DNA of 60,000 nucleotides. Source: Antedon mediterranea (taxonomy: Eukaryota; Echinodermata; Crinoidea; Comatulida; Antedonidae). Below, one piece after another: positions 11,801 through 20,560 of the stretch (positions are counted from its first letter, which is position 1; every line of letters begins with the position of its first letter). A program made the position numbers and the translations under genes. Under the pieces are notes generated by a model, which was not told the origin of the DNA, did no database searches, and saw only the letters and a list, made by a program, of their open reading frames with translations. The stretch spans positions 5,706,001 to 5,766,000 of the forward strand of contig NC_092672.1 in NCBI RefSeq assembly GCF_964355755.1. Direction: 5' to 3'.

Positions 11801-14800
11801 AGATGAATAATAAAAATATTATTTTGTTTTTTTAGTTAGTACAACTGGAACAGAAGCTCCAGGTTTACAGTGTCCAGCTAATTACTGCGAGAATGGAGGA
11901 GCATGTTCAATTGTAGATAATACATATGAATGCTCATGTACCAGTGGATTTGAGGGCAAGCTCTGTCAAACAGGTTTGTTAAAGTTGATTTTGGTATACG
12001 TGATGGCTATCTGTTAAAGCCCTTACAGTAGTTCTGGATTCCAGATTCACATTTTGCCCTCTTTCAATTTTTAGTGGAAAAGGATTTTAATACTTAGTAT
12101 TATTATTGTTTTAATAGAAATATGTAATAGAGAATGTCAGAATGGTGGGATATGTTCAGTTAAATCTGGAGAGTCTGAATGCTATTGCCCTGAAGGCTAC
12201 ACAGGACAATTTTGTGAAAATGGCAAGTCTTTATTTCATTTTACAATTTTACTTCTTTTCTTTCTCTTTTTTCTTCCTTTCCCATTCCTCCTCTTTATCT
12301 AAAATTTGTACAGTATTTTAGAGTTTGTAGGTTTTTGGAGTTCTTACAGAGAGTGTGATTTAGGGAGAGTTTATACTGAAAAAGTAGATTATTGTCTTAT
12401 TGAGCACACAAAGCAGTACGACATCTTTGGGACAAAAGTGTTCACTGAAAATCAGTTTTTAAATTGTTAAAACATACACTGACCTCACTCATTTCACAGG
12501 AGAAAGGTACGTGTCCCCTGAATAAGAAGGTCAGTTCTAGTACAGAATAATAAAAAAAAAGACAGATGAATACTATTTATTATTATAGGTAAAAACAAAG
12601 ATGGCTAACTACTCTAGTAGCTAGATCAACTTTCGTATGCACTTTGAGGTCCAGAGAATTTGACTTCAGAAATTGGTTTAGGGTGGTCAAACAATCATTT
12701 TTGGCTTGGTTACACATTTTGAAAATGTGGCGAAAGGTCAAAAGGTCAGGGTGAAAGGTCATAAGACCAAACACCAATATGTCCTTAAATCTCAACAACC
12801 ACTGGTCACAGCGAAGTAATTTTGGTCTCAAATTGATCAGAAGGTATACATTTGTATTCAGTCTAATGGGACATTTTAGTTTAAAATGACCGGAAATGCC
12901 ATTTCTGACCTTTGACCCACAACCCAGGGCATGTATTTATCTCCGTAACTACTGGTCGTAGACACTTGAATTTGGTTTTAAATTGTTCGAAATATATATT
13001 TTGTTATTTGAAAAACATTTTTCAAAATGTTACAAAAGGTCAAAGGGTCAGGGTCAAGGGTTATATAAACAAATAAATAAAGGTACTTGTATCTCGGCAA
13101 CCACTGGTCGCAGCAAGTCAATTTTGGTCTTAAAATGTTCAGAAGGCATGCATTTATATTCCGTCTAATGGGGCATTTTAGTAAAAAATAATCAGAAATG
13201 CCATTTCTGACCTTTGACCCACATACCAGGGCATCTTCATATCTCTGTAAGTACTGGTCGTAGAAACTTAAATTTGGTATCAAATTGTTCGAAATATACA
13301 TATTTACATTCATTGTAATAGAAAATGTGGTTAAAAGATGAACAGAAAATACTATTACCAATGTTTCAAACAAAAAACATGTCTCTACACAACTTATCCT
13401 TAGACAGTAATGTTATGCAATATGATACTTTAAATTGTTTCAATTTCAAGTAGGCCTACTAGTTATTGCTGTCCACGAGAACATTTTGATATAAACGTCA
13501 AGCTCAACAGTTCTTTTCAGAATGCTAGAAGTAACTTGCCATGTGTATCCGATTAAACGCCCCGGGCATTTATTGTTCAAAAGGGTTTTTAGGGGGAGGG
13601 GAGGCATCTTTATTTGGGGTATAATATGGTAACATGTATAATCAAATAAATACCACCTAGATGTAAAAAAATACAGCACAATTAATATAAAAAAATAACA
13701 TTATGTCAAAATGCTTGGTAAATTGTAGATTATGGTAATTAATGAAATGTGTTGTGATACAATTATTTTGTAAATGCATGTGGCATTCCACATGATGTTC
13801 TATTGGAGGGAATGGAGGCTTTTATTCAAAGCGGGTGTTAATTCGAATAAATACTCGAGCTCAACAGTTAAGAATGCTAGAAGTAACTTACTATAGTTAC
13901 CCGAATAAAAGGTCGGGGCATTTAGTTATTCAGGGAAGGCGTTTATTTTGTTTGGGTGTAATAATGGTAACATGTATAATCAAATAAATACACCCCAGAT
14001 AAAAAAAAAATTAATATAATAAGAATAATAACTGGAATAAACCTCATTCTATCCTGTTGCAAGTACAATCATGTAATAAAAGGTATCACAGACAACTAAT
14101 AGACCAATTCATTGTCATTATTCCGTAACACTGTTGCATAATATTTTTGAATGTTACCGACAAAACTTATACATAATATGTATAAGTTTTGTCGGTGTAT
14201 ATTATACACGTCTGTTCCCAGTGTAGATAATAAAACAATATATGTTTCTGGAGATTTATTATCAATACTACTATTGACATGTTTTAGGTACTGAATTCAT
14301 TGAAAATAAAAGCATCAGAAGTTATCATGATAAAATCATACTACAACACTGTACTACAGTACACAAGGGTGTTTTCAGGAAAGCTGGACATATTGTACAA
14401 TAGTAATGAAGCTATGTATTGGCATTTAAAAATATGCAAAAGATTGTTGTCAAATTGTAGTCACAAACAAACAGATGATAGAATGAAGATCCATTATGAG
14501 TGCAATTGTGTCAGGATAATGATATGTCATTGTTTTATATCATTATACTGGCACCTGGAAGAGAAGATCCATTTAATGTTATCTATGACAGTGTCACTTT
14601 TATTCTAAAAGACAGAAACATTTCGTTAAAAAGCATAAAGAAGAAAACGAATCATGTAAAGTACCTTTTATCAGTTGAGAAACGAATTATAATTATTAAA
14701 ATTAGAGTATTTATTCGAATTAACACCCGCTTTGAATAAAAGCCTCTCGCAAATAAACGCCACCATTCCCTCTAATAGAACACCATGTGGAATACACCCG

Positions 14801-17800
14801 CCACATGCATTTACACAATAATTGTATCACAACACATTACATTAACTACCATAATCTACAATTTACCAAGCATTTTGTTCACTTTTTGATATTAATTGTG
14901 CTGTATTTTTGTTTACATCTAGGTGGTATTTATTTGATTATACATATTACCATATTATACCACAAATAAAGATGCCTCCCCTGCCCCTAAAAACCCCTTT
15001 GAACAATAAATGCCCGGGGAGTTTAATCGGATACACTTGGCAAGTTACTTCTAGCATTCTGAAAAGAACTGTTGAGCTTGACGTTTCTATCAAAATGTTC
15101 TTGGGGACAGCAATAACTAGTACTTGAAATTGAAACAATTTAAAGTATCAGTTATTGCATAACATTACTGTCTAAGGATAAGTTATGTAGAGATATGTTT
15201 TTTGTTAGAAACATTAGTAATAGTATTTCTGTTCATCTTTTAACCACATTTTCTATTACAATGAATGTAAATATGTATATTTCGAACAATTTGATACCAA
15301 ATTTAAGTTTCTACGACCAGTACTTACAGAGATATGAAGATGCCATGATATGTGAGTCAAAGGTCAGAAATGGCATTTCTGATAATTTTTGACTAAAATG
15401 TCCCATTAGATTGAATATGAAAGCATGCCTTCTGAACATTTTGAGACTAAAATTGACTTGCTGCGACGAGTGGTTGCCGAGATACAAGTATCTATTTTTA
15501 TTTGTTCATATAACCTTTGACCTTGACTCTTTGACTTTTTGTAACATTTTTAAAAATGTGCTACAAATAATAAATATTTATTTCAAACAATTTAAGACCA
15601 AATTTAAGTGTCTACGATCAGTAGTTACGGAGATACATACATGCCCTGAGGTGTGGGTCAAAGGTCAGAAATGGCATTTCCGGTCATTTTTGACTAAAAT
15701 GTCTCATTAGACTGAATATAAATGTATACCTTCTGATCAATTTGAGACCAAAATTACTTCGCTGTGACCAGTGGTTGTTGAGATTTAAGGACATATTGGT
15801 GTTTTGTTTTATGACCTTTCACCCTGACCTTTTGACCTTTCGCCACATTTTCAAAATGTGTAACCAAGCCAAAAATGATTGTTTGACCACCCTAAACCAA
15901 TTTCTGAAGTCAAATTCTCTGGACCTCAAAGTGCATACGAAAGTTGATCTAGCTACTAGAGTAAACATAGAATTTGAACATTTTTTATTAGATTTATGTC
16001 CAATGGATTACTGTCAAAATGGAGGTACCTGTTTTACATCTGGAACTGAATATAGATGTACATGTACTGCTGGATATGAAGGAGATACATGTGAAATGGG
16101 TATGTAATCATATGTCTCATCATCAACATATCACCATCACTATTTCCAGTATCAACATGACAACAATTATCACCATATCATCACCAATACCATCTTCCAT
16201 CATCATCCTTAATTTCCTCAATATCATTGAAATCATCAACCTCACCATCAACAACATCACCACCATCATAATGACCAACATCATCTAGACTAACATCAAT
16301 CTCACCATCTTTATGGCAAACACCATCCTAACTGCAATCAATTTCACCATATTATAATTGCCAACATCAACCTAACTGCCATCAACCTCACCATATCATA
16401 ATTGCCAACATCATCCTAACTGCCATCAACCTCACCATATCATAATTGCTAACATCAACCTAACTGCCATCAACCTCTCCATCATAATCGCAACATCATC
16501 CTTCTGATCAGGATGGTAATATTGTCAACATCATCCTTCTTACTATTATCATCCTTTAAGTTACAATTTGTCAACTGAATTTTATTTATTTTAAATACAC
16601 AGAAATTGATAAATGTGATTCTGAACCATGCCGAAATAGTGGGACATGCATGACTAATGCTGATGGCAGTATCAGTTGTATATGTGCAGCTGGTTTTTCT
16701 GGAACATTCTGTGAGAAGGGTAAGAAAATAATAAGCAATAAATGCTGCAACATGCAGTGACTGTGAAAGGAAAGCTAAATAAGGCCTCATGTTTTCTTCC
16801 TATTTAATCAATTAATCTTAAGAGGTGTACATAAAAAGTTCCATCAATCTACCACTGAAACCTGATATTGATTTTGATTGAAATTGGGTAGCGAGGTCCA
16901 AAATAACTACATCTTTGCATACACATACAATATGTAAAATTTACACTTTTATCAAGTGTTTAAAAAGACAGATACTAATTATTAACTGTACTAAATGTTT
17001 AATATTGACATTAGGTACTTGTCAGGATGACACATGTAAAAATGGAGGAACCTGTTCAGACACTGATGAAATTTCTTGTGCCTGCCCAACTGGCTTTGCT
17101 GGTTTTGATTGCTCTGAAGGTGAGTTTATACCATACAATACCTAATATTACAATACACCCTACTGTAGGTACATTAATCCAACAAAAATTATAAGAGAAT
17201 AATAAATTCTATTTAATCTGTGAATAGTATTATCACTGAATTCATGATTAATTTAATTTCTTGATTATTCAGAAATTGATCACTGTTCAACCAATCCATG
17301 TAAGAATGGTGGTACTTGTGTCACCAATCTCGGTGGTTTTTCTTGTCTGTGCGGTGATGATTGGGCAGGTTCAACATGTACAGAACCAACTGGTAGGCTC
17401 TGTTCAATTACTTGAAACCTTCTATTGAATGTTCTTACAGTAGATCAATCAAATGCCATTTTTTGTATATCGGACAAATTTTGTTGCCTTCCCAGTGAGC
17501 AGAAGAGGTGATTCTGTACGATCTTTACATTTAATGCTCTCTCTCTGTATGCTATATAATGGACCCACTACCAACAGCTCAATGTCCCATTTGAAGGACG
17601 AGGGAATGAAAGTAACAAAGCTTGTTTCTTGATTGAATTATCCAATGTCTTTTCATGTATGAGAATGGTGTACTATACAGTAAATATTGTTCTTGTTTAT
17701 TTTCAGTTCATTGTAATTCTAACCCTTGTCAAAATGATGGTTTCTGTATGTCAGATCTCAATAGATATTATTGCTCATGCCAACTCCCATGGTTTGGAGA

Positions 17801-18696
17801 CAATTGCCAATTAAGAGGTTAGAAAAACATTTGATAATTTTGTTGTCAATCCTGGAACGATAGCACTCAACATTTCCAAAAACTATTTACAGGCTGCCAA
17901 CCATTGCTATTAAATCATAAAATTAAACAACAATTAAACAAAATATGTTACTTAGCACATTGTAATTAATAGTCATTATAGTCTCATATACTTTATAGTA
18001 GGTAAAATAAGAATACATCAAACAAATTATATTAAGTGAATTTATTTAATTTCCATTTGTCCAGGAATATTGCCATGTGATAGCAATCCTTGTCAAAATG
18101 GAGGAACTTGTGTTGCGAGTGAAGATATGTCATCATACTTATGCTCATGTAAAGACGGATACATTGATAAAAATTGTGATGGTAGGTATTCCAATTTACT
18201 TTACTTATATGACAAAAAAAATGGTGTGTGTCCATATATGGACATGATGATGTCATATCACTACCATATTTCGTAATATCACTAACATATTTCGAAATAT
18301 CACTACCATATTTGGGCACATCATACTTTTTTGTGAAACTAGTTTGATAGTGTAGACAGAGTTTTAAGCATGGTTTTCCAACTTATAGAGTATTGTTTAG
18401 GTGGCAAGATATGTATACATTACAACCTTAGGTGGTAAACAATTATCATTTAGATTGTCTGATTTCTACAACATGTCAGCATTATTTACAACTGGTAAAG
18501 ATAACAAATTACAATAACTTTTTTCTTTTTTCTAGTTAATTCTCAGCAATCTAGTACTCTGGATGACCTTCCTATTGACATCTGGTGGTTGGTTCTAATC
18601 GGTTTGATAGTCATTCTAATTATTCTCTTTATTGTGGTAGCATTATGTGTATGTGGCAATGATCGTGAGGAGGCGGTGTATAAAAAATCTCCATAG
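2706..18696 (+). CDS. Multi-EGF-repeat type I transmembrane protein (3' part; 27 EGF exons plus TM exon)
   Basis: The visible gene has 28 coding exons: 27 single-domain EGF exons (E1-E27) and a terminal transmembrane exon. Every internal exon starts and ends in phase 1 and is a multiple of three (96-138 bp), so exons can be duplicated or skipped without breaking the frame. Every EGF domain has the six cysteines in order (C1-C2-C3-C4-x-C5-C6). The joined visible coding sequence is 3,341 bp. Consensus sites for Notch-type O-fucose (C2-x4-S/T-C3) occur in E10, E11, E12, E14, E16, E18, E22-E25 and E27; O-glucose sites (C1-x-S-x-P-C2) in E9, E11, E12, E13, E23, E26 and E27. The protein should sit at the cell surface with EGF repeats outside. 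The architecture resembles Notch ligand/receptor-like and fibropellin-like EGF proteins, but there are no LNR, DSL, ankyrin or avidin domains here. No start codon or signal peptide exon was found, so the 5' end is missing. I do not recognise an orthologue. Confidence 0.9.
3144..3266 (+). CDS. E2, EGF-like domain
   Basis: Acceptor ttaattaag, donor gtaaca, phase 1-1, 41 codons. Core CMPNPCYNQGVC with ICLC and a GYSGTNC ending. Its ending resembles type B domains while its start differs, so it may be an older relative of the tandem set. Confidence 0.85.
3375..3518. mobile_element. MITE, TCTACACTATCAAACT family, copy 1 (degraded)
   Basis: Right end agtttgatagtgtaga and interior ggtgcccagatatggtagt match the eight-copy family of this window; the left end has decayed to cctctgtcaaattt. 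Lies in the intron between E2 and E3. Confidence 0.7.
4187..4309 (+). CDS. E3, EGF-like domain, type A
   Basis: Acceptor tttcag, donor gtatac, phase 1-1, 41 codons. Core CQPNPCQNGGLC with a serine-rich loop between C3 and C4 and the ending SGTSGSLC. Almost base-for-base the same as E1. Confidence 0.9.
4455..4577 (+). CDS. E4, EGF-like domain, type B
   Basis: Acceptor ttcttcag, donor gtaatg, phase 1-1, 41 codons. Core NPCSNNPCVNGGIC, ending GYSGTNC. Differs from E5 and E8 at only a few bases; the downstream intron starts (gtaatgtacaat) are also shared. Confidence 0.9.
4960..5079 (+). CDS. E5, EGF-like domain, type B
   Basis: Acceptor tttcag, donor gtaatg, phase 1-1, 40 codons, six cysteines. 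Near copy of E4. The intron after it repeats the 'cattggttgcatcactta' stretch found in the intron after E4, so the duplication unit included intron. Confidence 0.9.
5311..5427 (+). CDS. E6, EGF-like domain, type A (shorter Ser loop)
   Basis: Acceptor atttacag, donor gtatag, phase 1-1, 39 codons. Core CQPSPCQNGGLC. The C3-C4 loop has fewer serines than E1 and E3, and there is an extra Glu codon before the donor. Confidence 0.9.
5701..5817 (+). CDS. E7, EGF-like domain, type A
   Basis: Acceptor attttcag, donor gtatag, phase 1-1, 39 codons. Core CQPNPCQNGGLC, loop LQSTSASF, ending SGTSGSLC. Confidence 0.9.
5935..6054 (+). CDS. E8, EGF-like domain, type B
   Basis: Acceptor tgtttcag, donor gtaatg, phase 1-1, 40 codons. 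Close copy of E4 and E5, but with CPSAYSGTNC at the end instead of CASGYSGTNC. Confidence 0.9.
6236..6253 (+). repeat. (GATT)n microsatellite
   Basis: About four and a half GATT units in the intron between E8 and E9. The rest of that 565-bp intron has no recognised feature. Confidence 0.8.
6620..6742 (+). CDS. E9, EGF-like domain
   Basis: Acceptor gtttacag, donor gtaaaa, phase 1-1, 41 codons. Core CNSNPCGNNGNC carries an O-glucose consensus (C-x-S-x-P-C), the first in the visible protein. Confidence 0.9.
7041..7163 (+). CDS. E10, EGF-like domain
   Basis: Acceptor ctttgcag, donor gtatgt, phase 1-1, 41 codons. Core CSPNPCENGGTC has the O-fucose consensus. The domain ends unusually, with HIGRNC followed by a TTETV linker. 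Confidence 0.9.
7321..7440 (+). CDS. E11, EGF-like domain
   Basis: Acceptor aatttcag, donor gtaagt, phase 1-1, 40 codons. Core CLSNPCYNGGTC carries both O-glucose and O-fucose consensus sites. Confidence 0.9.
7614..7684 (-). repeat. tRNA-like sequence (SINE head or tRNA pseudogene)
   Basis: On the minus strand a box A-like TTAGTTTGATGGTTAAC is followed about 35 bp later by a box B-like GGTTCAAATCC. No clean cloverleaf or acceptor stem, so it is unlikely to be a working tRNA. Confidence 0.5.
7714..7833 (+). CDS. E12, EGF-like domain
   Basis: Acceptor tgttttag, donor gtaagt, phase 1-1, 40 codons. Core CSSSPCQNGGTC carries both glycan consensus sites. The next intron holds the 5S/tRNA SINE. 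Confidence 0.9.
7989..8445 (+). mobile_element. Chimeric 5S rRNA / tRNA-like SINE
   Basis: Positions 7989-8107 match eukaryotic 5S rRNA along nearly its whole length: TACGGCCAT start, AAGTTAAGC box A region, the box C stretch TGGATGGGAGACC and the GGGTGCTGTA end. A tRNA-like part follows (box A-like GTGTAATGGTAA, box B-like GGTTTCGAGG), then about 250 bp with a GGATGGGATGTAAAGCCG motif and a T/A-rich end. Several mismatches show it is an old insertion. Chimeric 5S-tRNA heads are known from AmnSINE1/DeuSINE-type SINEs. It lies in sense orientation in the E12-E13 intron. Confidence 0.75.
8786..8902 (+). CDS. E13, EGF-like domain
   Basis: Acceptor tttaatag, donor gtaagt, phase 1-1, 39 codons. 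Core CSSNPCQNGAC has one residue fewer than usual between C2 and C3 (a single Gly), so it lacks the fucose site although the glucose site is present. Confidence 0.9.
9224..9349 (+). CDS. E14, EGF-like domain
   Basis: Acceptor ctttgcag, donor gtaagt, phase 1-1, 42 codons. Starts with an N/D-E-C boundary; CKNNATC gives an O-fucose consensus. Confidence 0.9.
   Translation: MNASTMPVKTMQHVKYILTQVLMVIAVYVNQATLEHIVNLQ
9697..9810 (+). CDS. E15, EGF-like domain
   Basis: Acceptor cttttgcag, donor gtaagt, phase 1-1, 38 codons. Core CANNPCENGGFC, ending YAGVNC then QYFA. Confidence 0.9.
10319..10441 (+). CDS. E16, EGF-like domain
   Basis: Acceptor atatttag, donor gtaagt, phase 1-1, 41 codons. Core CASLMPCFNGGTC with one extra residue between C1 and C2 and an O-fucose consensus. 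Confidence 0.9.
10591..10710 (+). CDS. E17, EGF-like domain
   Basis: Acceptor atcaacag, donor gtaagt, phase 1-1, 40 codons. Core CPDDYCSNGGIC, ending FFGDRC. Three short C1-C2 segments of this kind (E17, E18, E20) lack the usual NPC. Confidence 0.9.
11117..11230 (+). CDS. E18, EGF-like domain
   Basis: Acceptor tttatctag, donor gtaatt, phase 1-1, 38 codons. Core CPELYCLNSGTC with an O-fucose consensus, ending YVGDRC. Confidence 0.9.
11493..11588 (+). CDS. E19, compact EGF-like domain
   Basis: Acceptor tttaatag, donor gtaaag, phase 1-1, only 32 codons, the shortest in the array. Core CDLTCNNGGQC with C3-C4 shortened (IVESMC). All six cysteines are present, so it is a compact domain, not a broken one. 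Confidence 0.9.
11655..11678 (+). repeat. (CACT)n microsatellite
   Basis: Tandem ctca/cact units in the intron between E19 and E20. Confidence 0.8.
11836..11973 (+). CDS. E20, EGF-like domain with Ser/Thr linker
   Basis: Acceptor tttttag, donor gtttgt, phase 1-1, 46 codons, the longest EGF exon. A STTGTEAPG linker precedes C1, probably a flexible, O-glycosylated hinge in the stalk. Confidence 0.9.
12118..12222 (+). CDS. E21, compact EGF-like domain with GC donor
   Basis: Acceptor tttaatag, 35 codons, core CNREC then QNGGIC. The donor is G|gcaagt, a GC-AG intron. No GT at this point keeps the phase-1 junction with E22, and gcaagt is the usual form of GC donors. Confidence 0.85.
12223..12228 (+). 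other. GC-type 5' splice site
   Basis: The exon E21 boundary reads AATG|gcaagt. All other introns of this gene use GT. A GC donor with otherwise perfect consensus is the known minor U2 class and is often weakly or alternatively spliced. Confidence 0.75.
12611..15963. mobile_element. Large inverted-repeat (foldback-like) element, 3.35 kb
   Basis: Two arms of about 1.25 kb (12611-13855 and 14703-15963) are near-perfect reverse complements around a spacer of about 850 bp. The outer ends are TACTCTAGTAGCTAGATC and its complement; a TA (or AAC) on both sides may be the target duplication. The arms contain two internal ~300-bp tandem units rich in AGGTCA-type half-sites, and 13857-14003 is a direct copy of 13497-13657. 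Open frames in the arms are mirror images of each other and show no transposase, so I do not call them genes. Best guess: a non-autonomous DNA transposon with very long terminal inverted repeats, in the E21-E22 intron. Confidence 0.85.
14156..14196. repeat. Perfect 19-bp hairpin
   Basis: ACCGACAAAACTTATACAT, a 3-base loop, then the exact complement. It lies in the spacer of the inverted-repeat element. Confidence 0.9.
15992..16099 (+). CDS. E22, EGF-like domain
   Basis: Acceptor tttattag, donor gtatgt, phase 1-1, 36 codons. Core CPMDYCQNGGTC with an O-fucose consensus. The acceptor lies only 28 bp past the end of the large inverted-repeat element, so the element sits next to the branch-point region. 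Confidence 0.9.
16110..16510 (+). repeat. CAT/ATC-rich low-complexity tract with 44-bp repeat
   Basis: Three consecutive copies of a 44-bp unit (16345-16388, 16389-16432, 16433-16476; each begins caccatat) sit inside a longer stretch of degenerate CATCAC/CATCAT. In the E22-E23 intron. Confidence 0.85.
16603..16719 (+). CDS. E23, EGF-like domain with EIDKC start
   Basis: Acceptor acacag, donor gtaaga, phase 1-1, 39 codons. The start E-I-D-K-C resembles calcium-binding EGF domains, though the Asp/Asn hydroxylation motif is not clear. Core CDSEPCRNSGTC has both glycan consensus sites. Confidence 0.9.
17015..17119 (+). CDS. E24, EGF-like domain
   Basis: Acceptor gacattag, donor gtgagt, phase 1-1, 35 codons. 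Core CQDDTCKNGGTC, ending GFAGFDC. Confidence 0.9.
17273..17392 (+). CDS. E25, EGF-like domain with EIDHC start
   Basis: Acceptor attcag, donor gtaggc, phase 1-1, 40 codons. E-I-D-H-C start as in E23, core CSTNPCKNGGTC, ending DWAGSTC. Confidence 0.9.
17707..17817 (+). CDS. E26, EGF-like domain
   Basis: Acceptor attttcag, donor gttaga, phase 1-1, 37 codons. Core CNSNPCQNDGFC with an O-glucose consensus, ending WFGDNC. Confidence 0.88.
18065..18181 (+). CDS. E27, membrane-proximal EGF-like domain
   Basis: Acceptor tgtccag, donor gtaggt, phase 1-1, 39 codons. Core CDSNPCQNGGTC with both glycan consensus sites. A MITE of the eight-copy family follows within 20 bp of the donor. Confidence 0.9.
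18200..18368. mobile_element. MITE, TCTACACTATCAAACT family, copy 2
   Basis: Right end agtttgatagtgtagacaga is intact; the interior has an amplified 'atcactaccatattt' motif; the left end is degraded. In the last intron of the EGF gene. Confidence 0.75.
18536..18696 (+). CDS. Terminal exon: stalk, transmembrane helix, short tail, stop
   Basis: Acceptor tttctag, 161 bp, ends in TAG at 18694-18696. It encodes a short Ser/Thr/Asp stalk, a hydrophobic run starting IWWLVLIGLIVI and ending VALCVC, and a 13-residue tail (GNDREEAVYKKSP). There is no signalling domain in the tail. The cysteines at the inner face could be lipid-modified (inference). The single Tyr in VYKK has no recognised SH2 or NPxY context. 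Confidence 0.88.
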
Positions 18697-18809
18697 GAGA
18701 AAGAGACCACCGTTTTATAAGGAAAATTGAGTCCCTTTTAAACAATGTCTCCCCATCTCAGAACAACAATCTCAAGCTCTGACTAGTGATTTACAAAATT
18801 TTATATCAA

Positions 18810-18823
18810 AATAAATAAATAAA
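18810..18823 (+). terminator. Overlapping AATAAA polyadenylation signals
   Basis: Three overlapping AATAAA hexamers begin at 18810, 18814 and 18818, about 115 bp after the stop of the EGF gene. Another AATAAA lies about 30 bp further on and others occur near 19222 and 19868, so the real cleavage site is uncertain. Confidence 0.5.
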
Positions 18824-18849
18824 AATCATCGCCTACTGTAGTCTATTTA

Positions 18850-20560
18850 CAATAAATATTTCGAGCAGTTACTTATAACTACATACAAAAAGTGAGGCTC
18901 ATATGGAAACCCCTCTACCTTTTTAGAGACATGGTAAATGAAAACATACTATATTACGGAAATATCTTTTTACGCTATTATATTTTTAACTATACAGTAC
19001 TTTAAAATAGGTTTCTTATGATTATGGTATTCATTTTTAAACAATTAATACCAAAATATTAGTGCCATTTACTGAACAAATAACTGTTTTGGATAAACTC
19101 GTAATTATTGTAAATATTAAAAATGTGATTTCTTTACAACTGTAACAGATTTTATACTCATTTCTGGGGTACCATCATAGTGAAGTCAATTGGTAAACAA
19201 TGTGAAAATCAAATATTTTAACTGTAAATAAATGTTTTGAAAATATGATTTTTTTTTTTTCTATAAAAGTAGAAATAAGAATAACCATATTTGTTTATTA
19301 TAACAAAACAGGACAGGTACTGTACCAATTTTTATTTGTAATAGCAAAACTAAATTTAGCCTTTAATCTTTGTCCAAAAAAATGCAAATATATGATTCTT
19401 AATATGGTATCAAGGGGTTAGTAGTTTACTGCAGATTATGACTACAAGTCTAGAAATGATCTCAGGCTTCTAAATATGGCATGGTCATGAAAAGCTATTT
19501 TGAACTGAAGGATATATGGATAGTTAATATGTTTTAAACTTGAGAAAATGTTCAACTCAACTCTTCATAGAAAAAAAATATTTAAAAAAAAAATTTAAAT
19601 TTGACATACAGATTCATTTTCTGTATGTGCGCAATAATAATCATAATTAGCTTAAATTTTATTTACTGTTCACTAAATTATCTTTATGCTTTTATCTATA
19701 GATTTTTTTGTTATGAGTTAAAAATTGTTTGATACAATTATGAATATAAATTGAATAATAATTTATAATTTGCAACTTTATCTAGAATTTTATAAAAGAG
19801 TTAAAAACATATTTTATGGGAAAAAACTCAAAATGTTCTTGTGTTATATATTACTGAAGGTTTTTAGAATAAAGAAAAAGGAAAACTTTACTTGTTTACT
19901 TATTTGTACTAAGATAAGATTTTAAAACAAAAATATAAATGATGTAATGAACACCAACCATCATCTGTACCATGAATACTTGTTATTACTATTATTATTT
20001 TGTTGTGTCGACTACACTGTTTTTAATGTTACAGTATAATAGGCAACTTTAGGGTACTTACCATTATAATGTATTCCACAACTGTATGCATGTTGCAGTT
20101 AGCAAATATAATTCCCTTAAATTTATTATATCCAAAGGCTGGTACACAAAGGTCTATTTTCCTACATCCACTTTATTGATATTCATTATTGATTTTTATT
20201 GAGTGAAAAAGTAAAATAATCCTGTTGGCACTGCAAAAAAGAAGTTGAAGAAAATGGTGAAAATAATAAATGTAATACTTTTTGCAGTTTGTAGAAAAGA
20301 TGAAAAAGTTACTGGTTTCCAATAATAAAAGTATATTATGATGGGTGTGAAAACCTCTTCCTTTTTAACCTTTCATTCTTGAAGACAATGGTTACCAAAT
20401 ACAATCAAAACCAGACTGCAATGGTGTTTAATAGTTCACAACAGGTACATATTTTTATAAGTTGTCACATAAAAATGCAATAATAACATTGAATTAAAAA
20501 AGATCAAGTAACATTTTGAAAAGGTGTTATAGTTATAGGCAGTGTACTAAAGTGCATATG
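18850..20560. other. Intergenic or 3' UTR, AT-rich
   Basis: No exon, RNA gene or mobile element recognised. It may include the longer 3' UTR of the EGF gene. Confidence 0.5.

Noticed and set aside
12583-13373. Open frames on the minus strand matching frames at 15195-15960 on the plus strand
   Set aside because: They are mirror images from the two arms of the inverted-repeat element, contain no known domain and include simple duplicated units.
14300-14608. 102-codon open frame in the spacer of the inverted-repeat element
   Set aside because: No recognisable domain, no splice or codon-use support, and AT-rich sequence allows such lengths by chance.
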